Both the position numbers and the translations under genes were made by a program. The notes beneath the pieces were generated by a model. It had not been told where the DNA came from. It did not search any database and worked only from the letters and a program-made list of their open reading frames with translations. Below are positions 24,899 to 37,800 of a stretch of DNA of 64,000 bases, in pieces. How positions within the stretch are numbered: the first letter of the stretch is position 1; the number at the start of each line of letters is the position of its first letter. This DNA comes from Pycnopodia helianthoides. Taxonomy: Eukaryota > Echinodermata > Asteroidea > Forcipulatida > Asteriidae. The stretch is taken from contig CM063250.1 of the NCBI GenBank assembly GCA_032158295.1, forward strand, positions 4,575,001 through 4,639,000, in the 5' to 3' direction.

Positions 24899-27800
24899 GT
24901 GAGTACCAACCTCCTTCCCAGTGGTGTACGATCTTTTCTTTCCCAGAATGCCTTGCTCGACCGTAACCCCTAGAAGTGTGACTTTGAAATATCCAGATAT
25001 ATTTGATATTTTTAATTAGTCCTGTGGTTGATCCATTCTGTGTTAGAGACGCACGCAGAGCGCGCTAACAAAAGAGGCATCAAGTCATAGAGCAACTGGT
25101 CCCCTCTCATTCTTTTTTGATCTTGTGATATGTCTATGTGTATGCAGTTTAGGGTGACCAAGTAAAAAACATGATTCATTTGAAGTTTTGGGGGTAAAAA
25201 TACGTGCATTTTGACCTGCACGCACTAAGCGCCCGACAAGTGCCCTACAAGCGTTCAAAAGTTTTTTACAAGCATGCACGCAGAGCAGTCACTTGTGGTT
25301 GGCCAATCAGCATTGTTTTTCGGTGCTTACCTTCCAGGGATTAGTGACAAGAGGTATCGACACAGCGCGCTGCCCATGGTAGAGAGGCTGGAAGGTAGTG
25401 CAGCTTTCTTAAATGTTTCACACGATGTCAGTATGTCCTGTTTTTCTTAAGGATCGGGAACCATATTTTGCGAGCAAAGATGAGCAGATCCAGAGTTTTT
25501 TTCTTTCATTAGTAAATGTATCAAGGAATTGATCTTTTGCTACCAAAAAAACAACACTCTAGCTAAGATTTTACTCTTGAATGTGTAAGTTATAAAATAC
25601 ACTCTACCAAATAACACATTTAAATTTATACGTAAATGCAGACCACTCTTTATGCGCAAGTGCTGCACGCCGGGGCCGCCATTGCTTGGATCTGCACGCC
25701 GGGGCCACCATTGCTTGGATGCTGGCAGCGCAAGGTTTTCGTACACAAAGACATGAGAAAACCATTGCATTTTTTAAATAATTTTGTATGCGAATCAAAT
25801 TGTTGGTTTACACAATTTCCCTGACAGGTCAGCATGCCAATAATGATGTACTTATTAAATATTTACAACTAAACAGAAAGTGAATACTGAAGTTCTGACA
25901 AAAATTCTATATGCTGATGTGATGCATTATAAACTTGACCATGCAGTTGCCATTTTCAGGGTTCAGTTTCTTCTTTTTTTAGTTTCATTCATTCAGTAAC
26001 ATTTATTTCGATGCTGTCATTCATTACAATAATGCACATATGTTGAAATTACCCAAGTAATACAGTAGCATGAGATATGAAATATATTTTGTGCACAATG
26101 ATTCAATAGTAATCAGCAGATAAATGACAACAATTTAGGTGTAAGGTTAAGCAGAAAGCTTTTGTTCCCTAACCTATGGACAAACAAACATACAACCAAG
26201 GAACCGTAACAGGACAAAGGACAAAAGAAGCAGACAAGACCAATATGAGACAAGGTCAACACAACTTACAAGTTATACCTTATTAGTTTATGAATAAGAG
26301 TCAAGGAACTGAGCTCTTAGGTTTTTAACAAACACAGATAGAGAGGGTGAAGATTTAAGAGAATCATCTAGACTATTCCAGTATGAGATGCCTCGATGGA
26401 CAACACTGTTTTTAGACAAGACCATGTGAACTTTGTTTACAATAAGTGTGACCTTGTACATTCTTTGAGTATTCTGGCAGGCAAGATACTACACTGGTCC
26501 TATGGGAAAGTTGACATTTTGTGTCATAACTTCATCCCCCTTTCATCATATCAAAAGTTGATAAGAATTAGACAGTGCAATCTCCATAAAATATAAGATT
26601 TTATGCCTTCTTCCATTGAGCTGTGTACAAATTGTGGCTGCAGGAAGTCCAGGCTCTGTGGCTCTTTTGTAAACATGTGATGTCACAGGTCACATCGTCT
26701 ATTAAATTGGACGAACAAATTCCCCCTTGCGCTACTACGAGTATTATATGCATGAATATTTGACGTTAATGTAAAACAAGAATTAAAGTTGTAATATGTC
26801 CAGTGTTCTACATCCTTGTATCCTGCTGTCCTGTCAGGGAAAGTGTGTAAATCATTGAGTGAGACACCTCATTCACATGAAAAAAATTGAAAACACGAGT
26901 GAACGAAACCTTGCGCTGCCAGCATCCCAGCGATGGCGTCGTGGCGTGCATCACTTGCATGTACGGATTTGTCACCATGTATGTGCTTGTAGAATTATGA
27001 AGCTGACTGTTTTACAGTTTTTATTTTCAAACGATTTTTCTCAAATCAGATACAGGAAGGGAAAAAATGTCCAAACTCTTAAGGAAGCAGTTCTGAATTA
27101 TTCTAAGGTGTCTTTATTATTCTCGAAGGTGACTCATAAATTCTAGAAACACACATTAAGAGGAGCTCATTGTTTCTAATGAAGAAACTTGTTTCTAATG
27201 AAGAAAAAAAATAATAATACCAAAATTATTTATTAAAAAAGAGATGATTTATCATCTTCTTGTCCCCCAAAATGCCAGTAAATCCTTAGGTGATTAAGAA
27301 GACACTCCAGCAAAAGCGAAAGGAATGCATTTCTTCCGGGGCAGCTCCAAGAAAGTGAGGGGGAAAACAAGAAAGAAAGCAGGCCACTCCCGTTGAGCTG
27401 ATTGTCAGTTGTTGTTATTGTTGATATGTCTGTGAATAGCTTCATAATTCCCTCAAGGATGTTCTTAACTTCAAATTCAGCCGCTCGTTAATTGCCCACT
27501 TGTCACAATTGTACAGTCGGCTTTATCAAGACAAGGCCACCAAATCCCACAGAAATTTCGCAGAGCCTTAAAATAAGTAGACTTGGCCTTCATCGAATAG
27601 GAAAACAGTTTTTGCGCCATTTTTGCTTATTTTTTGTATTTGTTGTGACATTGGAATGGTGGAGGGGGGGGGTAGAAAAATTGATCAGTGTTTAATACAC
27701 CTGAGTAGTTATGGGCTGCAGTACAATTTATTTCTTTGTTGTTATGATGCTATGTCAAAAACATGAACACTTGCTTTCCAGTGTGCATTTATGTGGAAAA

Positions 27801-30236
27801 AGAGACATAAATCAATTAAAAACATAGAGTATGCAAAGTTGTTCAGTAATATACAAGAAGCACAAAATTTGATGAAAGTGTACCCCCAAAAAAGGCAGTC
27901 AAAAGGGGGGACCAACATAAAACAAGTACCAGCTATGAGGGGTTTAGTGCAGAAGCTAGATAAGCTGGCACTCCTTGCCTTTGACTCATTTAGTATTCCG
28001 TCACTAGAGGGCGTCCTTGATGGTCATGACATTGACCGCTGTGCAGTCATCCCTTAAAAAACTAGCCAAGGTTTTTACGCCAGGTGTACTTTCTTGGGCA
28101 AGTGACTCCGAGTCACTCTACCTGTGGGTCTGTACGCCCACCTAGGTTGCCTGAAGCCCCTCCTCCCACAAACATGCACCCATAGGAACCCAATGGGATA
28201 ATTGCATCATTGGCCATCTGAATGTGTAATAGATTGAGAGATTGGGGGGGGGGGGGGTTCAAGGTCATATGCAGGTGTTTCCCTGAGGGGGGTGAGTCAA
28301 TTGAGACACACAGGGTGATGGACAGAATGATAACTGATGTCCTTCAGGGGGTAGAAGAGTTTCACTATTCTCGATACAGTCAGTTTCTTGGTTATTGCCA
28401 GGGCTGTCAATTTTGTCCTTTGTGTAACAAAATTGTTTCATCAAATGAAAGTGCAACAATAAATGGTTGTGATCTTTTTTTGTGGGGACATCTAAATGGC
28501 TATAGCATGTCAACTGATTTGGCCAATTCAAAATTTCCCACCAATTTATACAAAATTTTTTGACAAATTTAATAGTTACAGCTACCACTGTGGACCACAA
28601 GGCGTACGTGCCACTCTATGGTGTTGATTTAATATTTCCCGTATTACATTTCCAGTTCATTGCTGGCCCTGTGTTTTGTTAAAGTGCGTTTCCCTCAACG
28701 GTCGTCCAGCATTGTTGCCCGGGACTATAATACCAGCTGGTTGATTTTATTAGAATGTGGCAGACAAACAAAGTAGAAGTCATGCTTTGGATTGCCCAAG
28801 TCCGTTATTAAAGTCTCCTACGTGCAACTGTATTCATGCTCGGGAATTAAAACTCCGTCGTCGTAATATCAATCTGTTATTCAAGAGATTCATGATGCTG
28901 TATTATGGCCACGTCAGGAAGGTACACTGCGCCTCTAACCAGGAGGAAAGGGGGGAGGGGGGTCGTTATTGTCGAGAGTACGCTGCCCTCGTGGTCAAAT
29001 GATGAACAACAAGGACATATGAGTTCATCCATGGTAACATGCACCCTGAAAATCAATTGAGTTTGCCCATCCAAAAAAATAATTAAATGGGAAAATTGAA
29101 ACCAACTGTCTTGTTATGAAGTTTGTTCTTGAGCTCGTAACGTGAGATGAAAAAAAATATATTACAAAATAGTTCAAAGTGCGTTGATCATAATTGCTAT
29201 TATATATTTGTAATTTCATTGTATCCATACTCCACTCACATTTTCACACGTTTGACTTTTTAGATATGTAAATGTATATACATATACAGGCATTATAAAC
29301 ATATCAATTTATGGTGGTTTTTTTTCAAACAACCAGTACTTGTTATTTTTTGACAAAAATATAAACTGCCAAAAATTAACAACAACTCTCTAAATTAACA
29401 ACAACAAATTTAAATCAGGAAGTAGAAAAACTATATTTTCTAAATTGTTTGATATCCTGAGAATCCATTTTCTCTCTTCATATTTAAAAAAAAAATGGCT
29501 GTCACGACACAGAACACAAAAAGCTTGATATTAATTTTCAAAAGTTGACAGGGTGACTCAGCATTTATTTGAGTGTCAGCCATCAGCCCATCGTTGTCTC
29601 CATCACCATGTGTCATTCTGTCTGTTTGATTTACTCATAGTTGCTATCAGGGTAATGACCTCGTCCCAAGAATTACTGCAAGACACACACACACAAAAAT
29701 GACAGCGTTGGAAGGTTTTTCGAGACATTGTGTATCTTTCCACGCCGAGTTTGAAAAGAAAGAAAAAGAAATTGTTTCAAAAATACATATTGTGAAGGGA
29801 GGGGTGTACAAACCAGATATGCTGATGTTCCTTGCATAATAAAAAAAACTGCAAATTTTTAAATCAAAATACTGACTTTCCATCTCAAAAACATGCCCCC
29901 AAGGTACGGGGGGAGGGGGGGGGGAAGAAATTCTTGTAGTGACTGCAAGAGTGTATGTGTCGTCAGCCGATGCTTTCAATATCATGGTGTCAAGATTTAC
30001 CCTGGTGCTCAATCGATGCCTTAACTCCCTGGTGTCATATCTCTTGAACTGCCAAGTGCCTTAATAGATTCTATAAGTGAAAAGTCTTGACTTTTTAGAC
30101 AACACTTTCTAAAAGCTGAAATGCGTAAAACATTTCCTGTTCAGTATTTCCTCCAGGAGTTAATTCACTAACGGGAATCAGACGCAGAAGCAGCAAAAGA
30201 AGGTATTAGGAGGGGTTATTTGTGTGTGTGTGTGTC

Positions 30237-30300
<64 letters not shown>

Positions 30301-33300
30301 CTCCCTCCCCCCCCCTCGACCATGATTGACACAAATAACATCCAGTCTTTTGAATTCTGGAGAATTTAACAGATTCCTCGAGAGTAAATCCTCCACTTGG
30401 CGGACCGTTCTGTCCTGAGAACCTAAAAAGCGTGAATGATCTCTGATGTAAGGTGACGCAGAAGCCTCCCAACTGCCAATTAGTAATGATTGGCAGCCCC
30501 ACATCCCAATCAATTTACCATCTCCCCCCCCCCCCCCAAAAAAAAGCTCATCCCAAATGTGTCCTTCTTAAGAGACTTTTTCATCGTGGATCTAACGGTT
30601 CGCATCGGAGGGTGACACCATCAAGGCCATCCTCGTCTGACTTGTGGTTTCCGCATTTCCACTCGGATTTGAAAAAGGTTTTACATCAGATCAGACTGAA
30701 TCATACACAAACAAAATCCCGATATAAAAAAAAACAAATCTTTTGAGCCGGTCGGTCGGTATTATTTCCAATTTCTAGACTTTGATAGAATTCATATTGG
30801 ACTGAAACAAAACAGCAACATCAAAAGAAAACAAAAAACAAATCAGATCTTCTTATCTGAGGTCGAGCCGATGTTTAAACCCATCTGATTATGTTTATGG
30901 ATATTAAGACGGCATTGTGTGACACGGCAGAAGGGAATCTATTTACCAGATGGTGTACTACAGCTCTTGCTGTGATACTAGACGAGCGTAAGTGACAACC
31001 GACATTCACAAGAATCCCATGATCACAAAGTGAAGATGAGCGTTCTGGTTCATCATTGCCCCTCAGAGGGTCCAATTATGTCCATGAGAACCCCTCTTAA
31101 TAATTACCCTTCTACCATCACCCCTGAGACCACCCACCCCCCCTAAAAAGTTAAGAATCCCAGCTCCCCTTCTTTGAGCGACCAAAACCTCCTGAGTATC
31201 CTAAGTAACATTCGCTTCTGGAGTGCGCCATTCTTTCTGTTTGTACCGTTGGGAAGGAGTTAACAGTGGAGCTGATGTGAGCATTAGACACCTTACGGTA
31301 TTGCTGAGTGGCGAGACTCACTGACCGGAACAGTGACTCGCGACACCCGGCCCGGGAGGAAGACGTTAAACGTCTATCTAGTGGTGGTGTCCTCGGACTG
31401 GATGGCAATTTGCCGGGGCTCCCCTGAGAACGGGGCAGTGTGCAGATAGTGGAGAAAAATAATTGTGTTTGCGGAAGATTTCGGACTTCGTAAAGAATGT
31501 TTGTAATATTTTTTTTTATGAGTTTTATTCCGTGTGCATACGGAGAAGAAGAAAAATCGACTCTTTGAAGCTGAAAACTTATGATCATTCAAAAGATTGA
31601 ATTAATTTAGAAACAGAGTTGGACAATTTGTTGAATGTGTTTTTCAAAATTTAGGAACTTGAATCAGTGAGCTAATGAACTAAATATGAAATGATGCACT
31701 ATAAAACAAATTTTGACAAAAAGCTTTCCCCAAAACTCAAAATCAAAATGATGTCCCTTCCTTTTTTCTTTGGTTTTTACTTCTTTATCAGGCGTGTGAT
31801 TTCTCAAGAATTTTCCTGATTTCAGGATTTTTCTCAAAATCTCCTTGAGCCTTCAGATTTTCTCGAAAGAAGTAAAGCAGTCACCACAGGTAGAAATAAA
31901 TAGTCCACATTGTGTCCCAACCTGTAGTTTTGTATTTCTGGTGATGCACAGAGTCTGCAAACCTCCTGACTTGTAACATCTGGGAGGGTCTGGGTCTAGA
32001 ATGAGGAGGAACAGTAACTGATTTTTCAGTATTTTGCACATTCATCAAATCTCATCCACGTACATTATGGTTCAAGCTATCACTGAACACATCAAACTTA
32101 CATTAAGTAGATGAACAAATGTGTCACTTTGAGTTAATTCACCTCCCCCCCCCCTTCCCCCAAGAAAAGATTACAGACGGCAATTATTAATACTTGTTTA
32201 ACAGTTTCAACATCTACCCGTTTTTTTTGTAATGCATTATGTATTTAATTTGAGGATAGCAACGGGGGAAGATAAAAGAGGGTCCACATATCCCTGGCAT
32301 TCCATTTCAGAACGGTGTAATGTTATGCACCTTGTCAGGCACTAAGCACGTCAATTAATACTAGACAAATTTGGCAGCTGTGTGTCAGACATGTAGGATA
32401 TCTTGCTGCTGATTACCAGGCGATTGCCCGATCGCAGGTCGGTTAGATTGACCGAGTCATGTGTATGACGAGTTGAGCTGACTGTGTATGATATTGACTG
32501 GTGCTCCGAGGGGACCTTGAACCCTAGTAGAACATCAGCCACAAAATCGACCGAGTATGAAATAGGTTTTGTGATGTTACAATCCACAGCTGCCCCTTCA
32601 CAGTATGGAAGAAGAAGACCCTAAGATTCTGTCCTGATAATTATGAGTTATGTTAATCCGGTAAACACAAAACGACGTAACGATGATGCTGTCAAACATC
32701 TGTCAGTTTCGGAACCCAATTTGTTCAATTCAGTTCAATTCCTGTTAATCCGTCAAAAATTTAAAATGGTGAAAGTTAAATCGTATAACTCACTTATTGA
32801 TTAAAGCATCCTGAAAGCAAGCTTGTATAGTGGAGGAACCCCCCCCCCCCCCCGGAACTTGTAGACACAAAAATAGCTCAAATTTTGTCAAGAGATGTAT
32901 TCCAGAAATGCACCCTTTTGTTGCTTTGTTTGAAATCATATGTTGCTACAAATTTGAAGATGCTTTGTAGACAGTTCCCCCTTGATGTCACACACAGTTA
33001 TGCGCTTTGTATTAATACCACATGCGCACGCAGAAGTTTGATCCAAACTCCTACTAGCGTGATTGGTCGGTGAACCACTCTGCTGCATATGATTGGTCGA
33101 TAAACCACTCGGCTGCGTATAATTGGTCCGTAAACCACTCGGCTGCGTGGAGACACTTGATGCAGCTCAAAGCCAAAAGTTGCCTGTAAAGATGGCGTCT
33201 ATTGGGAAACCATCTTTAGACCTTTAAAACCGATTTAAATTTTATTTTTGTAGGGTCAAGAAACTTATAAGCTTTTGTTTAAAGTATTGCAGGAAAAAAA

Positions 33301-34681
33301 TCTGCCAATGATACTAGGTAGTGAATTAAAATCTACTGATGTCGGGTCCCAACATAATCTCACGTCCATCAGTCATATACAAACAACTTGGCATGTTAAA
33401 TATACTCTCTGTATTGTCCGTGGAATATGTACAGAGTTTTTGTAGGTTTTCATTTGGAACGGCATCATCTGTTAAAATTCGTAGCAAAAACTCATGAACA
33501 AAATTTTGGGGGGTTGGAAAATCAGGGCATGCTACTTTAAGATCGTTGAAACTGAACATTGAAGGTTACTTGAAGGACAATTCCAACAACTCCTGCTTCA
33601 CACGGTTGATACCTGTTTAACCTAATACTCGTATCTTACTTCCTACACCATGCCATGCTTCAAATCTTGCTCCTTCCTGCTCGGAGGGCACTAGGGGTCA
33701 TGCCGTTGTGTACAGTAATGCCATCAGTCCACCATTATAACAGAATATCATGTTGCAGGCTAGCATTGTGCCATAATTCCCAAACCCATGTGATTGGTAT
33801 TGAATGACCATGGAGTAAAGAGGGTTATCGGAATGTGCAACTTCTATGTTTCCAAAGGTGCGTTCAGTCAGTGATAGAAACCAATTACTAGCTAGCCGGA
33901 AATAACATCCAAATCACTGTTTCTGCTGTTGAGGAAACTGAATATGGTATCCTGTTACATTCTATTTGAGCGCATTTGTAGTCTTGGAAAAGTTTAAATT
34001 TCGCCTACTTGGTCGTCGATGGGATAAACTCACAAACTACTTCAAATAATATTCTGTGACCTGAATGAACAGTAAGAAAGAGAAAGCTGACAATGCTTTG
34101 TGTATATGGCTTGCTATCTGCAGTATATTTAAGAAACACATTCTGACGGTGGTAGTGCTTGCTATCTGCAGTATATTAAGAAACATATTCTGACGGTGTG
34201 TATTGGCTTGCTATCTGCAGGTATATTTAAGAAACACATTCTGACGCTGTGTATAATTGCTTGCTATCTGCATTGCCCTTGTATTTTTTCCTTCTGTGGT
34301 TATGAGCTGAAATGTTTGGGGTTTACCTCCAATAAACATCCAGAAGACTGTCTTTTAAAAAGTGAGTTTATTTGTTTCTTTGTTTGGTCCAGGGTTTCTT
34401 CAGACGGAGTCTCACACAACATGAGTCTTACACGTGCTCTAATAACGGACAGTGTGACATCTCCCTCTACACAAGAAACCAATGCCAGCTGTGTCGGTGG
34501 AAGAAATGCCTCGCTGTGGGCATGTCAAAAGAAGGTGAGTGCTCTGATTGGTGGATTGGGCACTACAGTGTCTCTTATTGGCCGGTCCAGTTAAATTAAG
34601 TATGCTGTGACAATCAATCAATCAATCAATCAATCAGTCAATCAATCAATCTCAATCAATCAATCAATCAATCAATCAGTC

Positions 34682-34714
<33 letters not shown>

Positions 34715-34730
34715 CAATCAATCAATCAAT

Positions 34731-34766
<36 letters not shown>

Positions 34767-34775
34767 CAATCAATC

Positions 34776-34851
<76 letters not shown>

Positions 34852-37800
34852 CAATCCATTGACTGATCGACAGTCCAACTGAATGAGTGATTGATCAATC
34901 CATATAATCAAATTAATCAATCATTCGTATATTTATTTCACAAGACCCAAATAATTATTACCAGTTCAGTGCCTTGACTATACTTTGGGCACAACCAATA
35001 AATACGTCTACTTGTATCGGGGTCTGCTTTATGATTCTACATGATTAATTCTATTTTTGTGTTATAACAAGATACATGAGCACTTTTGAAGATCTTTCTC
35101 ACCCTTTTTTCTGTTTTTATCATCCAGGATCCCGATTAGGTCGAAGGTCAAAAAGAATGATTGAAAAAATGCATGAGACAATCGCCAAACAGCGTAGTTT
35201 CGGCGATAGCACGGTACATCAGACAGCCGGTTTTTATGGCAACCACCCAGAACTATTCAACCAAGCAAAATACAACAGCCAACAGGTTAGCTCTGCCCAC
35301 CCTCCCAGTCACATGCTGCCCACCAGTATCCCCGCAATGTATCATGGAATGAACAGTTCGTTTTCAATGGCGGCCATGATGGAATCTCAGCTCGGTCAGG
35401 CGATGGCCAACCACGCTCAGTCTATCTCTACCATCATCAAGCAAGAGCTGGAGCACGGGGGCTCGGACCGGGAGCATTCCCTGTCGGAAACCTCCTCCAT
35501 ATCTGGCCTCGACATGTCACCTCCAGGATCGGTGGGCCGCCAGTCATCAGTCCCCGGAACAAGCGAGGGATCAAACTCAGTCAACGGCGGCGGGAGTAGG
35601 GGATACGGATCAGACGGCATGGAACAGTCTCCTACAATCTCCAGTGTCTCACTATCGAAATCACACGATGACTCTGCGAGTACAAATCAAATGTACATGC
35701 ACATGAGGGCCGGTAAAGACGAGCGGAGAATGCACCACCAGATGGTCAGCGACGAGATGGCGGAGAAGTTAGCATTAATAGGACGGGATATCAACTGCAA
35801 GGGGGATAGTAACTTTATAGGAGAGACTGCCGATCTACCCATGGGGGCTATCAGTAAAATTCTTGCCGCTGGCCAACCAGTGATACTCATTCCCAAGGAC
35901 ATGGCCAGCCCCGAGTCTAACAGCACAAAGGATATGATCCCACCCAGCCCGACGGTCTTGGTTGTCCCAAACACGAGTAAAGAGAGTCATGTCGACGCGC
36001 GTGATGAAATGAATGCCAGGCATCGATCAAAATCAGCCAGCCCGGGAAACGATATAAGTGCAGCTGATATGGTGGCGTCACAGATGTCTGCATTCTATTC
36101 CAGTCACAGAAGGACGTCAGAGCAAATGGTACGGTCAGATGAGAAAACCCACTGTTCGTACGCACTACACTCTGTTCAGGGCCAGGGGAACCAGTTCTTC
36201 CAATTTCCCGGAGGGTTCCCGCCACAGCAACTACCACAGGGTCTGTCCTCTCAATCGTCACTTCTTCCCCACTCACCCCTACTTCCAATGACTCAAGGGT
36301 GGAGCCCACTGTCAAGTCGGCAGCACCTCCCACCCTCACCCCTACTACCTACAAGCGGGCCTGTCATGGTTCCTGTCAGTTCCTCACAGCTTCCTCAGCA
36401 GGTCCCCCTCGGCCCAACGGCGTTCCTCGCGCAGCAACATCTCAAAGCGGAGATGCACTCCCCCAAGCATTTATCCCAGCATTGTGAGGGTAGAGACTCT
36501 CTTCACCCAGGCACTCAATCAAGCGGCAGTCGCCCGGCAAGGGACACTCAGATCCCAACAAGACCTCCAAAGGATCCCACAAGTCTGAATGTTCTACCCC
36601 GGACTTCTCGGCGCTCTCTCCCCCGCAGAGCTTCACCGCTCCGATCCATTCCCCGTTATCTGCCGACCGCCAAAAGGAGAAGAAGATCTTGATCAAGGAA
36701 GAGCCGAGGAGTAACTCCAACGACGAGGAGGAGATCGAAGACTGCCAGCAGGAGGCCCTTCAAGTATTCAGACTGGAGGGATTCAACCCTGATGAGCCGC
36801 TCACCCCCGAGCTTAAGAAGAAGCTCTCTAAGATCATCGATAGCGTCAACAAGTCCTACCACGACACTTGTTTCTACACCTTCAGGAGAATCAAGTTCCT
36901 CCGGGAGCGCTACTTTCCCTTCTTGGGTCCAGATGAGAGTCAGTCGAAGAGGGTAAGTTCTCAAACGTAGACGTATTTTCATCTGGAGGGCATTACAACA
37001 CATTGTGTAGTCCGTTATAACATTATATTAAAAAATTCTGGGCGATCGATAGAAGTCTCTTGAGGGAGCCCCTAATAAGGCTAGATTCTTCCTGAAGGTC
37101 TTCACGATTGGCGAAGGAACTAATCGTGACAGATATATTGAGACGACTCACTAGACTTACTGCAAACCAAACCAATGCTAATCAAGCACTTGCAAATATT
37201 ACTTAATGTTAAACTAGGCATCCTAACAGGGGAATCCTATTCAATCTTGAACAACGTATAGGTTTCCAGCCAAATCATTCCTAGGCAGATTTGAGAGCAT
37301 CTTGGCCCAAGACATGCCTTCTTACCTTGATCCTTATAAAAAAACAAAAAAACTTCAACTTGATTCTTCTACTGATTCCACTGCCCCCACAAGTTTCTAC
37401 AAACCCTGTGCAACATTTCAAAAATCCTAAATAAATTGTTCTTCCTACCGCCCCCCTCCCCCTTCTCCAGTTGAAGTCCAGATTCGACCACGACTGCAGC
37501 AAGTGTAGTCCACCGAATGGTTTCCCAACCAGCAAGGATCCCCCGAGGGAGTTGCCAGACTACATACATCCGGTGGATAGCGGAAAGATGTGGCAATTCT
37601 TCTCCAGCAAGTTTACGAGTCAGATCACGCGCATCGTCAACTTCTCTAAGATGATCCCAGGATTCAAGCATATAGATCGTGAGGATCAGATTACGCTGAT
37701 CAAGACAGGCCTGTTTGAGGTACATTTGAATCTTTAAATCCTCCATCTCAACCTTGTCTAACCCCACCCCCACCCCAACAACAAAAATATATCATAATAA

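Larger units (their letters stand above)
24899..34392 (+). other. 9.5 kb intron inside the DNA-binding domain
   Basis: I see no exon here. It contains the foldback element 25655-26962, an interspersed repeat near 25180-25400 that resembles 49140-49260, a (CT)n microsatellite at 30245-30298, several poly-C/G runs, repeat R copy 2, and a short tandem repeat just before the next exon. Confidence 0.75.

Noticed and set aside
30178..30513. Arg-Glu repeat open frames on the minus strand
   Set aside because: Artefact of the (CT)n microsatellite.
35417..36339. Several open frames antisense to, or out of frame with, the hinge exon
   Set aside because: Overlapping shadows of the long coding exon; none has a domain.
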